Shown: positions 52,577 through 61,346, numbered from the stretch's first letter. The stretch: DNA of 64,000 bases from Caproicibacterium sp. BJN0003 (GCF_026314295.1 NZ_CP111108.1:558001-622000), one strand, 5' to 3'. The notes: generated from the letters alone by a model not told the origin. Translations and numbers: made by a program.

Positions 52577-52650
52577 TGGAGCGAGTGATGGGAATCGGAC
52601 CCACACAACCAGCTTGGAAGGCTGGGGTTCTACCACTGAACTACACTCGC
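52577..52650 (-). tRNA. tRNA-Gly (UCC)
   Basis: Anticodon loop CTTCCAA contains TCC; acceptor GCGAGTG/CACTCGC, discriminator T, CCA encoded at 52577-52579. First gene of the operon. Confidence 0.97.
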
Positions 52651-52668
52651 ATATTGGCAACGGATATT

Positions 52669-52698
52669 AATATAGCATACAGAACGGGAATTTGTCAA
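52669..52698 (-). promoter_or_regulatory. Promoter of the tRNA operon
   Basis: Minus strand TTGACA (52698-52693), 18-base spacer, TATATT (52674-52669), 19 bases before tRNA-Gly. Confidence 0.85.
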
Positions 52699-52842
52699 GT
52701 GTTCCTAAAGTTTTTCCAAAAAAATTTTAGATAAGCGGCGAAAAAATTCTTTATTTAGAAAGAAAAATTATTTGTATTTTTCTTTTTGAATTTGGCAATT
52801 CTAAAAGTACACTAAAAAAGTATAATTTTTTCGAAACTGATC

Positions 52843-52871
52843 TTGACAGGAATTGTCAAATTTTTTACAAT
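52843..52871 (+). promoter_or_regulatory. Promoter with palindrome before sufC
   Basis: TTGACA at 52843, 17-base spacer, TACAAT at 52866. TTGACA-GGAAT-TGTCAA is a perfect six-base inverted repeat over the -35 box, so a dimeric repressor may bind here. Confidence 0.7.
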
Positions 52872-52932
52872 AGGAAAAGAAGAAACTTCATTTGTTTCTG
52901 ATTGTTTGTTTAAAAAGAAAGAAGGAACTAAT

Positions 52933-53658
52933 TTGCTGCAATTATCTGACCTTTGCTGGCATGCACCCGGCGGAGAATCTATTTTAAAAAATATAAATTT
53001 GACCATTCCGGATGGAAAACTTGTGGTTATTACCGGCCCAAATGGTGGGGGGAAAACGACCCTTGCCAAATTGATTTCCGGTCTGGAAACTCCGGATTCT
53101 GGGAAAATTGTCCTTGATGGAGAAGATATTACAGGACTCGATGTGACAGAGCGGGCTTTAAGAGGCATCAGCTATGCGTTTCAGCAGCCAGTGCGGTTTA
53201 AAGGCCTTACCGTGCGGGACCTCTTGGAACTGGCCTCTGGGGAAACACTCTCGGAGGAACGGCTTTGCACGCTTTTAAGCAAGGTCGGACTTTGTGCCAG
53301 AGAATATATAGATCGTGAAGTGGATGCCAGTCTTTCCGGCGGTGAAATTAAGCGAATTGAAATTGCAAGCGTTTTGGCGCGCCATACAAAGCTGACGATT
53401 TTCGATGAGCCGGAAGCTGGAATCGATTTGTGGAGCTTTGCAGCGCTGATTGATGTGTTCCAGGAGATGCGCGGAAAAATCAATGGTTCCATGGTGATTA
53501 TTTCTCATCAGGAGCGTATTTTACAGATTGCAGATGAACTGATTGTAATTGCGGACGGGCAAATTAGATGTTCCGGCAAACCGGATCAGATTCTGCCGAT
53601 GCTTCTAAAAGAGCCCCATTGTGAAAAATGTCCCAAAGAGGAAGGGGAGGCGTGCTAA
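52933..53658 (+). CDS. sufC: SufC-type Fe-S assembly ATPase
   Basis: 241 residues from TTG at 52933, after GAAGGA; an upstream in-frame ATT-led extension crosses the promoter. Walker A GPNGGGKTT (about 34-42), signature LSGGEIKRIEIASVLA, Walker B LTIFDEPEAGIDL and switch ISHQ. The DEPEAGID form is SufC-like. It works with the adjacent SufB-type protein to build iron-sulfur clusters. Ends in a Cys-rich tail (CEKCPKEEGEAC). The adjacent gene is two bases downstream. Confidence 0.9.
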   Translation: MLQLSDLCWHAPGGESILKNINLTIPDGKLVVITGPNGGGKTTLAKLISGLETPDSGKIVLDGEDITGLDVTERALRGISYAFQQPVRFKGLTVRDLLELASGETLSEERLCTLLSKVGLCAREYIDREVDASLSGGEIKRIEIASVLARHTKLTIFDEPEAGIDLWSFAALIDVFQEMRGKINGSMVIISHQERILQIADELIVIADGQIRCSGKPDQILPMLLKEPHCEKCPKEEGEAC

Positions 53659-53660
53659 CG

Positions 53661-54578
53661 ATGAATCGTATTTCAGAACAACTTTTAAAGATCGTTTCCG
53701 ACTGGAAAGGAACGTTTCACGGAGCCTATAATATTCGGGAGGATGGACAATGCGCCGGCCGACAGTCTACGGAGCATATTCAGATCGATTCCAAAAAGGA
53801 TCGTCCCGGTTTGGATATTCGGATTGCCCCCGGAACAAAAGGAGAGACAGTTTCCATTCCTGCCTGTGTAACGCATGGAGATGTGGATGACCTTGTTTAT
53901 AATGATTTTTATGTTGGCGAGGGAGCAGATGTCGTGATCGTAGCCGGCTGCGGTGTTCATACGGAAAATGGAGAGCCTGCCCGGCACAATGGAATCCATC
54001 GTTTCTTTATGGGGAAAAATTCCCATGCGTTGTATCTCGAAAAGCATATCGGGACTGGAAAAGGCAACGGGCTTCGCACGATTGACCCTGTGACGGAAGC
54101 CTTTCTGGAAGAGGGCGCCGTTCTCGAAATGGATACCTCTCAAAACGGCGGGGTAGACCATACGCTGCGTACGACAAAAGGAACTTTGGGAAAAGACGCA
54201 AAGCTTGTAATTCATGAGCGGATCTTGACCGAAAAAGAGCAGACTGCAAAAACACAGTTTGAGGTCAACTTAAATGGCGAAAACTGTGGAGCGAACCTCA
54301 TTTCCCGGTCAGTAGCAAAAGACCACTCTCACCAGGAATATCAGTCCCGCATCGTTGGAAATACTCGCTGTAATGGTCATTCTGAGTGTGATGCCATTTT
54401 GGTAGGAGAAGGCACCGTTAATGCTGCGCCGGAACTTTCTGCCAACAATCCGGATGCTGCTTTGATTCATGAGGCTGCGATCGGAAAAATTGCCGGAGAA
54501 CAGATTCTAAAGCTTCGCACTCTGGGATTGACCGAAAAAGAAGCAGAAGAAAAAATTGTCGCCGGATTTATGAAATAA
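53661..54578 (+). CDS. sufB: SufB/SufD-type Fe-S scaffold protein (short form)
   Basis: 305 residues from ATG at 53661, after GGGGAGG. The C-terminal half has the SufB/D beta-helix core: RSVAKDHSHQEYQSRIVGNT, CDAILVGEGTVNAAPELSAN and EAAIGKIAGEQILKLRTLGL. It lacks the N-terminal region of full SufB (over 450 residues). Together with sufC this is a two-gene set without SufS, SufU or SufD, similar in layout to the minimal SUF-like systems (SMS/MIS) of anaerobes. Confidence 0.88.
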   Translation: MNRISEQLLKIVSDWKGTFHGAYNIREDGQCAGRQSTEHIQIDSKKDRPGLDIRIAPGTKGETVSIPACVTHGDVDDLVYNDFYVGEGADVVIVAGCGVHTENGEPARHNGIHRFFMGKNSHALYLEKHIGTGKGNGLRTIDPVTEAFLEEGAVLEMDTSQNGGVDHTLRTTKGTLGKDAKLVIHERILTEKEQTAKTQFEVNLNGENCGANLISRSVAKDHSHQEYQSRIVGNTRCNGHSECDAILVGEGTVNAAPELSANNPDAALIHEAAIGKIAGEQILKLRTLGLTEKEAEEKIVAGFMK

Positions 54579-54622
54579 AAAATGGAATCTGACTTTTTCT
54601 TTTTAAGTAATTAAAAAAATCC

Positions 54623-54652
54623 TTGACAGTGGATTTTAAATGTGCATATAAT
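54623..54652 (+). promoter_or_regulatory. Promoter of the T-box unit
   Basis: TTGACA at 54623, 18-base spacer, TATAAT at 54647-54652. Confidence 0.88.
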
Positions 54653-54655
54653 AGA

Positions 54656-54935
54656 GCCAATCAAGAAGAAATCTTCGAGACGGAAGTGAATCTGTATACG
54701 CGCCTACAGAGAGCAGGAAATGCTGAGAACCTGCGGAAGAGCGGTATGGCATAATGGTCCGTTGAGAGCGAGGGGAAAGGCCTTTTTGGCTAAGTATCTG
54801 AGACGTATTATCGGCGTTAACGATAAGGAATGTGTTGGCATTCCGTTGAGAGGGTCGCTTTTGCGGCCAATAAAGGTGGTACCACAGATTTTTATAAGAT
54901 CTGCCCTTTTTAAAAGAAGGGGCAGATCTTTTTTA
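54656..54935 (+). promoter_or_regulatory. T-box riboswitch leader
   Basis: Stem I elements AGAGAGC, the apical stem GCAGG/CCTGC and a basal helix GACGGA/TCCGTT are followed by the T-box sequence AAAGGTGGTACCAC (54872-54885) and a terminator AGATCTGCCC/GGGCAGATCT plus T-run (54897-54935). The specifier just inside the basal helix reads ATG followed by G (54754-54757); the overlapping TGG is possible but not followed by a purine. The UGGU bulge matches a tRNA with discriminator A, which fits tRNA-Met. Uncharged tRNA would allow read-through into the binding-protein gene. Confidence 0.88.
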
Positions 54936-55001
54936 TTTGCGGAACAAAGCGGTGCGGTCCAACAGCTGTACCTTTCGAGAAAAAGAAAGGGGCAAAAAAG
55001 G

Positions 55002-56030
55002 ATGAAAAAGAAATTGACAAGAGGAACGGCTGTTTTGATGGTGGGGGTGCTGATGGCATCAGTATTTGCGGGGTGCGGAACAAGTACCGCATCTTCAACG
55101 AGTCCTTCTCAAACAGGAGAAAAAAAGTATAAGATCGGGATTATTCAGCCGATGGATCATCCATCGCTGGATCAGATTCGGGAGACAATTGTCTCGGAAC
55201 TTTCCGCTTTAGGCATGGACGATAAAATCGAGATCGATTATGAAAATGCACAGGGCGATACAGCAGCGGTCACGACAATCATCAATAATATGCTTTCGTC
55301 CAATGTGGATATGCTGGTGCCGATTGCTACCGGCCCGGCACAGGCTTGCGCCAAAGCTACAAAAGATGTGCCGATCATTTTTTCGGCGGTCAGCAATCCA
55401 ATTGAAGCAAAACTGGTAGATTCTTTTGACAAGACGGATGGTAATATTACCGGAGTTTCAAATTCGATTGCGGTAGAAGATATTTTTAAACTGGCACAAG
55501 AGCTGACGCCTAACGTGAAAACTTATGGATTTGTTTATAACCCAGGCGAAGTTAATTCTGTGACGGGAATTAACCGTGCGAAAGCGTACTGCGATGCAAA
55601 TGGAATCGCCTATAAAGAAGCCACGGTGACTAATTCCAATGATGTTCAGCAGGCAGTACAGTCTCTGGTTGGAAAAGTGGATGCGTTTTTTACACCGAAT
55701 GATAATACCGTCGCTTCTGCGATGCCGCTTTATGAAAAAATTGCAGAGGGAGCAAAGATCCCTGTATATGTCGGTGCGGATTCCATGGTGAAGGACGGCG
55801 GACTTGCGACCGTTGGAATTGATTATACGGTCCTTGGGAAGCAGACCGCACAGATGATTAAACGCGTGATCGACGGTCAAACGATTGCACAGACGCCGGT
55901 AGAATCGATTCAGGAATATGCGAAAATGATTAATACCGATACGGCCAAAAAGTTGGGAATTACCATCCCGCAAAGTTTGCAGGGCGATTTTCAACAGATT
56001 ACAACCACGACTGTCAGCAGCCAAGGCTGA
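55002..56030 (+). CDS. ABC-type substrate-binding lipoprotein (TrpX/PF04392 family)
   Basis: 342 residues from ATG at 55002; the upstream in-frame stretch is the T-box RNA. A signal peptide ends at SVFAGCG. The two-lobed binding domain (about 40-335) has KYKIGIIQPMDHPSLDQIRE and GITRAN-like GINRAKAYCDANGIAYKEAT typical of PF04392. Relatives in streptococci bind tryptophan and are paired with a permease and ATPase; neither is adjacent here. The T-box points to an amino acid, likely methionine or tryptophan. Confidence 0.85.
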   Translation: MKKKLTRGTAVLMVGVLMASVFAGCGTSTASSTSPSQTGEKKYKIGIIQPMDHPSLDQIRETIVSELSALGMDDKIEIDYENAQGDTAAVTTIINNMLSSNVDMLVPIATGPAQACAKATKDVPIIFSAVSNPIEAKLVDSFDKTDGNITGVSNSIAVEDIFKLAQELTPNVKTYGFVYNPGEVNSVTGINRAKAYCDANGIAYKEATVTNSNDVQQAVQSLVGKVDAFFTPNDNTVASAMPLYEKIAEGAKIPVYVGADSMVKDGGLATVGIDYTVLGKQTAQMIKRVIDGQTIAQTPVESIQEYAKMINTDTAKKLGITIPQSLQGDFQQITTTTVSSQG

Positions 56031-56053
56031 AATTATTTTAGGAGGAACCATCA

Positions 56054-56995
56054 ATGAAACAGGGAAAAATTGTGATCATCGGCGCCGGTCATGTAGGCAG
56101 CCATTGTGCCTCTGCGTTGATGCAGCAAGGTGTTTGTTCCAAAATTATTCTAATTGATAAAGATATGGAAAAAGCCAAAAGTCAGGCACTGGATCTGCAG
56201 GACGCAAATAGCTTTCAGCCGCGGCCGACGGAAGTCTCGGCTGGAGATTATGAGGACTGCAAAGACGCCGATCTGCTCGTCTTGGCGGCCGGGGTTCCAA
56301 GACTTTCGGGACAGACGAGAATGGACGTTTTAAAAGATACTGCGAAAGAGGTTTGTGAGATTGCACCGAGAGTAAAAAAATCCGGATTTTCTGGGATTAC
56401 AATTACAATTTCCAACCCGGCAGACGTAATCGCATTTCATTTTCGCAGATTGACCGGATTCCCGGCAGAAAGGGTGTTCAGCACCGGAACCGGTTTGGAT
56501 ACGGCAAGACTGCGCCGTGCACTTGCGAAAGCATTAAAAGTAGATCCCCGCAGTATTTCCTGCTTTGCGATGGGGGAACATGGAGACAGTCAGTCGGCTC
56601 CGCTTTCTTTGGTACGGGTCGGGGGAGAATCCCTATCTGACTTTATCAAGAACTCTCCGGCGCTTTTGGGAGCGGCGGATTTAGAAGCGGCAGTGCATGA
56701 CGCTGCATTTTCTGGCACAGACATCATTGAGGGAAAAGGTTCCACCGAATTTGGAATCGGTGCAGTTTTGGCCGATACTGCAAAAGCAGTGCTTTTTGAT
56801 GAACATCGTATGCTTCCTGTTTCAGTGCTCCTAAGAGGACAGTATGGGCAATCTGATGTTTATGCGGGCGTTCCTGCAATGGTTGGAGCAAATGGAATTG
56901 AATATATTCCGGATCTTCCTCTTTTACCGGAGGAAGAAAAAGCGTTTGGAAAATCCTGCGACGCAATTCGTCGGGCGATAGGGACGCTTTCCTGA
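56054..56995 (+). CDS. Lactate/malate dehydrogenase family enzyme
   Basis: 313 residues. NAD site VIIGAGHVGSHCASAL, catalytic His176 in GEHGDS, Arg89 in QTRMD and Asp124 in SNPADV are intact. The substrate-determining residue that is Gln in lactate dehydrogenases (ANQKPGETR) is Arg83 here (GVPRLSGQTR), as in malate dehydrogenases. So a malate or other dicarboxylate substrate is plausible, although overall it looks LDH-like. It begins 23 bp after the binding protein and may share the T-box transcript. Confidence 0.88.
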   Translation: MKQGKIVIIGAGHVGSHCASALMQQGVCSKIILIDKDMEKAKSQALDLQDANSFQPRPTEVSAGDYEDCKDADLLVLAAGVPRLSGQTRMDVLKDTAKEVCEIAPRVKKSGFSGITITISNPADVIAFHFRRLTGFPAERVFSTGTGLDTARLRRALAKALKVDPRSISCFAMGEHGDSQSAPLSLVRVGGESLSDFIKNSPALLGAADLEAAVHDAAFSGTDIIEGKGSTEFGIGAVLADTAKAVLFDEHRMLPVSVLLRGQYGQSDVYAGVPAMVGANGIEYIPDLPLLPEEEKAFGKSCDAIRRAIGTLS

Positions 56996-57022
56996 TCTTT
57001 TATTTCTAGTTTAGGTAAAATG

Positions 57023-57062
57023 AAAAAGCTGCCATGACTTCAAAAAATCATGGCAGCTTTTT
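57023..57062. terminator. Bidirectional terminator
   Basis: AAAAGCTGCCATGA pairs with TCATGGCAGCTTTT over a 10-base loop with T-runs on both sides; it ends the dehydrogenase and the convergent peptidase gene. Confidence 0.9.
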
Positions 57063-57073
57063 ATATTTATGAT

Positions 57074-57976
57074 TTATGCGCTGATTGCGTAAATGGTGAT
57101 AACCTGAGGAAGCAATCGGTCAAATGACCAGGTGGTTTGGCTCCTTATTTTGCTGTTCGGGTCATTTACAATAAATTTTCCATTCTCATAGCCACGGATT
57201 ACAATATAATGTCCGCGCTTTGTAAAATCGCCAGGTCCCAGATTGCAGACTAAAAGAGCGCCGCTTTGCAGTGCATCGGTGAGTTCTTTTTCAGAACTCA
57301 TGGAAAGTGATTTCGAAGAGAGCCCCAAAAGTTGCGCTCCGCTTGTAAAAAGGCTGCTGTCGGTTCCATCGTCTTTCGATTTAAAGCCATTTTCGCTGCT
57401 GAATTGCGCCATTTTATCCGGTGTGTTGGAATCGTCTTTTGTCAAAGCGGTTACGACCATGGAAAAGCAAGTGGGTCCACAGCCGGAAAGGCCGATGATG
57501 CTGTTTCCATATGGCAGATAGCCCCATCTGGGGTCCCATTGAAGGTAAAGCGGTACTCCATTTTCTATTACATCAGAAGCGTCGCTGCCAGAAACAGAAG
57601 TCCCTTTGCACTCCGGATATCCCAATGTAAAGTTTAAAAGTTCATCATTTTGTGATAGAGAAGTCAGCAGCTCGTCCGGATATTGATTTGCATTCTCTAA
57701 AATTGTCAAGTAGCGGGGATTTGTCTGTGCAGTAAGCGCAATTTTAGAAAGCGCACTACCCTCTGGATAAGAGGAAAGAGAGAGAGAAGAATCTTCTTCC
57801 GCTTTTGAAGAATTGGTATTTGCAAAAGTCTCTTTTGTAGGAGCAGAATTCAAATCTTGATTCAAAAAAAGCAATAGACAAAGGATAACTGCTGTCATCA
57901 TTAAGGTTGCCGGGATAATTTTTCGGCTCTTTTTTCGCTTTTTTAACATTCCTATTGATTTATTTTTGGGTGTCAT
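57074..57976 (-). CDS. C39-like papain-fold peptidase, membrane-anchored
   Basis: 300 residues. A basic N-terminus and one membrane helix (about 20-38) put the rest outside. The C39-2-type domain (about 135-298) has YLQWDPRWGYLPYG, catalytic SGCGPTCFSMVV (Cys about 165), the histidine in RGHYIVIRGY and an Asn/Asp in FIVNDPNSK. Members are found in Firmicute sporulation and cell-wall functions; the substrate is unknown. The start has no close AGGAGG (AAAAGGATCAGTTAA). Confidence 0.88.
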   Translation of the reverse strand: MTPKNKSIGMLKKRKKSRKIIPATLMMTAVILCLLLFLNQDLNSAPTKETFANTNSSKAEEDSSLSLSSYPEGSALSKIALTAQTNPRYLTILENANQYPDELLTSLSQNDELLNFTLGYPECKGTSVSGSDASDVIENGVPLYLQWDPRWGYLPYGNSIIGLSGCGPTCFSMVVTALTKDDSNTPDKMAQFSSENGFKSKDDGTDSSLFTSGAQLLGLSSKSLSMSSEKELTDALQSGALLVCNLGPGDFTKRGHYIVIRGYENGKFIVNDPNSKIRSQTTWSFDRLLPQVITIYAISA

Positions 57977-58162
57977 TTAACTGATCCTTTTCATGATTTT
58001 TTATTTTTTAATTAGGATTCCATTATAAAAAAAAGGAAGGGAAAAACATAGCTCTTTTTGGCGATTTTAAAGAAAAGCTTTTAGAAAATAATGGAAGAAG
58101 ATGCGAAACCCTATTTTCCGTGGTATAATAAAAAATATTTTTGAAATATTGGGAGGATTACC

Positions 58163-58756
58163 ATGGGATATAAAGAAGAGTTTATTGAAATTTATCAACG
58201 GGAGATCAAACGTCAGGGCAGCGAGCCGCTTCTTAGCTGGCTGCAGCAGACAGACTTTTTTACAGCACCTGCTAGTACCCGTTATCATTGTGCCTGTCTC
58301 GGAGGATTGGTGCAGCACAGCGTCAGCGTCTATCAAACTATGCAGAAATATTATGAGGAAGGAATCGACAGCCGCGAAAGCTTTGCAATCTGCGGACTGC
58401 TTCACGATATCTGTAAGGCTCAGTTCTATAAAGTCAGCTCAAGAAATGTTAAGAATGAACAAACAGGACAGTGGGAAAAGAAACCCTATTATTCGATCGA
58501 GGATCAATTTCCATATGGTCACGGCGAAAAGTCGGTTTTCCTGATTGAACGTTTTCTGCGGCTGAAGACTAGCGAAGCAATGGCGATTCGGTGGCATATG
58601 GGTGGGTTTGATGATGCGGTGAAAGGAGGCTGCAACGCGATTTCTCAAGCATATGAACGGTATCCTCTGGCAGTAAAGTTACATCTTTCTGATCTTGAAA
58701 GTACCTATCTTCACGAAAACGGTACCTCTGCGGTACCAAATGGACATATTAAATGA
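58163..58756 (+). CDS. HD-domain phosphohydrolase
   Basis: 197 residues. Metal ligands are GLVQHSVSVYQ (His), LLHDICKAQF (HD pair), GHGEKSVFLIER and a C-terminal HLSDLEST. The pattern resembles the HD domain of YhaM-type exonucleases and small dNTP/nucleotide hydrolases. The substrate cannot be told. The start has GGGAGGA upstream; the YitT-type gene begins 20 bp after its stop. Confidence 0.88.
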   Translation: MGYKEEFIEIYQREIKRQGSEPLLSWLQQTDFFTAPASTRYHCACLGGLVQHSVSVYQTMQKYYEEGIDSRESFAICGLLHDICKAQFYKVSSRNVKNEQTGQWEKKPYYSIEDQFPYGHGEKSVFLIERFLRLKTSEAMAIRWHMGGFDDAVKGGCNAISQAYERYPLAVKLHLSDLESTYLHENGTSAVPNGHIK

Positions 58757-58776
58757 CCCATTAAAGAGGAATTAAT

Positions 58777-59673
58777 ATGAAAAAAGAATTTGGCGAAATT
58801 TTTCGGAGAAATGAAAAATTACGGGTGTTGGCTTCGATAATCGGAGCTGCGATTTATGCGCTTGGGCTAAATTGGTTTATTGTTCCGCTGAATCTTTACA
58901 GCGGTGGCATGATGGGAATTGCACAGCTGATTCGTACCTTTTTGTCCAACAGCTTTGGAATTCAGTCCGGACAGCTGGATTTAGCCGGTATCTTTTATTA
59001 TATTCTCAATATCCCGATGGTGATTATGGCAGTTAAGAAAATGGATAAGCTTTTCGTTAAAAAACTGCTGATTACCTTAACTGCCTGCACGATTTTTCTT
59101 TCGGTGATTCCAATTCCAGAAAAGCCGATTTTGGGGGAAGAACTCACCAACTGCCTGATTGGCGGGATTATCTGCGGGTTTGGGATCGGAATGTATCTGC
59201 GGGCAGGCTGCTCCGGGGGAGGTTTTGAAGTTTTAGGAATCTATCTGGCAAGAACAAAACCGAATTTCAGCGTGGGCAAAATGAATATGATCGTCAATGG
59301 AGTAATCTATGCGGTTTGCCTCATCTTATTTGATCCTTCTGTTGCGGTCTATTCTGTGATTTATTCTGTGTTCATGTCAATTACGATGGATAAATTTCAT
59401 GCACAGAATATTCGGGTGGAAGCAATTATTCTTTCGAAAACGAATAATGACCAGATAGAGGCACAGATTTTAAAACGTATGGGCAGGGGAATCACCTGCT
59501 GGAAGGCAAAAGGCGGTTTTACTGGAGAAAATATCGATGTGCTCTATACGGTGCTTTCCAAATATGAAATTGGGATACTGAAAGATATTGTCTATACTGC
59601 AAATCCACAGGCTTTTATGGTCGTAAAAGAAGGTCTTTCGGTGGATGGGAATTTTATTAAGCGGCTTTCATAA
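58777..59673 (+). CDS. YitT-family membrane protein (DUF161/DUF2179)
   Basis: 298 residues. Five or six membrane helices (about 20-180; ALGLNWFIVPLNLYSGGMMG and CGFGIGMYLRAGCSGGGFEV) followed by a soluble DUF2179 domain (about 215-290; GRGITCWKAKGGFTGENIDV). The family is common in Firmicutes; some are linked to small-molecule export but function is unsettled. The start has AAGAGGA upstream. Strong terminator behind. Confidence 0.92.
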   Translation: MKKEFGEIFRRNEKLRVLASIIGAAIYALGLNWFIVPLNLYSGGMMGIAQLIRTFLSNSFGIQSGQLDLAGIFYYILNIPMVIMAVKKMDKLFVKKLLITLTACTIFLSVIPIPEKPILGEELTNCLIGGIICGFGIGMYLRAGCSGGGFEVLGIYLARTKPNFSVGKMNMIVNGVIYAVCLILFDPSVAVYSVIYSVFMSITMDKFHAQNIRVEAIILSKTNNDQIEAQILKRMGRGITCWKAKGGFTGENIDVLYTVLSKYEIGILKDIVYTANPQAFMVVKEGLSVDGNFIKRLS

Positions 59674-59674
59674 C

Positions 59675-59722
59675 AAAAAGAGCCGAATAGTGCTTTTTAA
59701 GGCACTGTTCGGCTCTTTTTCA
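59675..59722. terminator. Bidirectional terminator
   Basis: AAAAAGAGCCGAATAGTGC pairs with GCACTGTTCGGCTCTTTTT. It serves the YitT gene and the convergent nucleotidyltransferase. Confidence 0.92.
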
Positions 59723-59739
59723 TTTTTGAGATGTTTTTA

Positions 59740-60675
59740 TCAGATGGAACTGTTCCAGAGATTTTCCGGATAAAGTCCTGATTGGGTCATTTGAGCAATC
59801 GCATTTACGACGGTTGGTTTATCCGCCTTGTAGGTGACGCCATACCATTTGTCCGGGCTGTGCAAAACTTTCACAACTGCTTTCTTTTCTTCGATCAGCT
59901 GACTGACGACGCTCGGCAGAAAATATTCGCATTTAAGCGGATCGAGGAGAAGATTGTTTTTTAAGAAAGTCGGAAAACGATTTTCTGCTTCTTCTAAGAA
60001 ATGCCCGGAAAAGCCCCATAAATTCATAGAGACTGTTGTGTTTCCCGGGAAAGTTCCCCAGTTTTGTCCATTATCATCTGTATAGCGTATTTGATTGCCT
60101 TGCTTTTCAATATGAGTATGTTCGGTAACGCTTTTTAAGTTTCCCTGTGAATCAGAGACACAGACGCCCCTTGCTACATGACCGTTTTCGGTAACGGTGT
60201 TCTGCAGGTCATATCCGACCATACAATAGGAATCCACATTGTCTTTAGCAGAATGAGTATTAAGATAGTTATAAATGACGCTGAATGCGTGAGCGCCATA
60301 ATAATCGTCGGAATTGATCACAGCAAACGGGCCGTTAAGAAACGGCTTGGCACTTAAAATTGCATGGCAGGTTCCCCATGGCTTTTCGCGGCCTTGAGGA
60401 ACGGAAAAACCTTGAGGCAAATTAGAAAGTTCCTGATAAGCGTATTTTACGTTCATCACTTTTTCCAGGCGATTTCCGATTGCTTCTTTAAACGTTTTTT
60501 CAATCGCTCTTTTGATGACGAAAACAACGGTTTCAAATCCGGCACGCCGTGCATCATAAAGAGAATAGTCGATAATTAGTTGACCGTGTTTTCCAACAGG
60601 GTCTACTTGTTTTAAACCACCGTAGCGGCTCCCCATCCCGGCAGCCATCACGACAAGCACAGGTTTTTGATTCAT
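59740..60675 (-). CDS. Sugar nucleotidyltransferase family protein
   Basis: 311 residues. N-terminal nucleotide motif VVMAAGMGSRYGGLKQVDPV (GxGxR type, about 8-27), Mg-binding FAVINSDDYYG (about 115-125) and a Rossmann core. These enzymes join NTP and a sugar phosphate; this branch, found in many Clostridia, is unassigned. No sugar-pathway neighbours are present. Confidence 0.88.
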   Translation of the reverse strand: MNQKPVLVVMAAGMGSRYGGLKQVDPVGKHGQLIIDYSLYDARRAGFETVVFVIKRAIEKTFKEAIGNRLEKVMNVKYAYQELSNLPQGFSVPQGREKPWGTCHAILSAKPFLNGPFAVINSDDYYGAHAFSVIYNYLNTHSAKDNVDSYCMVGYDLQNTVTENGHVARGVCVSDSQGNLKSVTEHTHIEKQGNQIRYTDDNGQNWGTFPGNTTVSMNLWGFSGHFLEEAENRFPTFLKNNLLLDPLKCEYFLPSVVSQLIEEKKAVVKVLHSPDKWYGVTYKADKPTVVNAIAQMTQSGLYPENLWNSSI

Positions 60676-60758
60676 ATCAAATCCTCCCCAAATTCTATCA
60701 AATCTTTTCTATTATATTGCAAAGAAAGCTCGTCTGCAACTGCAAATTCACTCAATGC

Positions 60759-60788
60759 TTGACAATGGGACGTATGTTGCGCTATTGT
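60759..60788 (+). promoter_or_regulatory. Sigma-A promoter of the DUF4186 gene
   Basis: TTGACA at 60759, 18-base spacer, TATTGT at 60783-60788. Confidence 0.65.
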
Positions 60789-60823
60789 TTCCTTGAAAAT
60801 ATATAAACGGAGATCGATCTTTT

Positions 60824-61183
60824 ATGCAGACAATCGATGAAGCTTTGCAAAAATTACAGCGTTCTAAATTTCGCTCGCGTTTTCATTTAAAAGAAAAAGA
60901 GAAGCTTTATGTCAAACAAAAAGGAATAGAAACAATCAGGTGCCATGCGCAGGATTTTGTACGGGAACGGCTTGCTCCTGCACAAATTCCAAATGATGGT
61001 AAGCAGACTCCTATGCGGGGACATCCTGTTTTTATTGCACAGCATGCCTGTGCCTGCTGCTGCCGCGGGTGTCTTCATAAATGGTACCGAGTGCCGGAGC
61101 ACACAGAACTTTCTTCCCGCCAACAAGAGCGGATCGTAAATCTTTTGATGGAGTGGATCAAAAGAGAGATGCTTTTTCCATAA
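60824..61183 (+). CDS. DUF4186 protein
   Basis: 119 residues. The family core is nearly invariant: HAQDFVRERLAPAQIPNDGK, QTPMRGHPVFIAQHACACCC and RGCLHKWY. The His/Cys cluster suggests metal binding. Function is unknown. Start ATG at 60824 follows GGAGATCGATC. It is a single-gene unit with its own promoter. Confidence 0.93.
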   Translation: MQTIDEALQKLQRSKFRSRFHLKEKEKLYVKQKGIETIRCHAQDFVRERLAPAQIPNDGKQTPMRGHPVFIAQHACACCCRGCLHKWYRVPEHTELSSRQQERIVNLLMEWIKREMLFP

Positions 61184-61260
61184 AATATGGTTTTTACAGC
61201 CAATTTTGATAAAAAATGAGGACTATTTTGGGAATAGCGGCAAAAATCGGGGCTTTTTAC

Positions 61261-61288
61261 TTGAATATAACGGGAAAATCCGTATAAT
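61261..61288 (+). promoter_or_regulatory. Promoter of the solute-binding protein gene
   Basis: TTGAAT at 61261, 16-base spacer, TATAAT at 61283. The spacer holds ACGG-N6-CCGT, a possible operator. Confidence 0.6.
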
Positions 61289-61346
61289 ACAAGAAGTGGC
61301 CGTAAAAAGGCCCTTTAATAGAAATCCTTTTAAAAGGAGGATAAAG

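Noticed and set aside
52176-52670. Several ORFs across the tRNA cluster
   Set aside because: They are translations of tRNA genes, a common annotation artefact.
54720-55001. N-terminal extension of the TrpX-type protein
   Set aside because: The sequence is the T-box RNA and its terminator; the lipoprotein signal starts at 55002.
61206-61346. N-terminal extension of the sugar-binding protein
   Set aside because: It crosses the promoter and lacks a ribosome site; the signal peptide starts at 61347.
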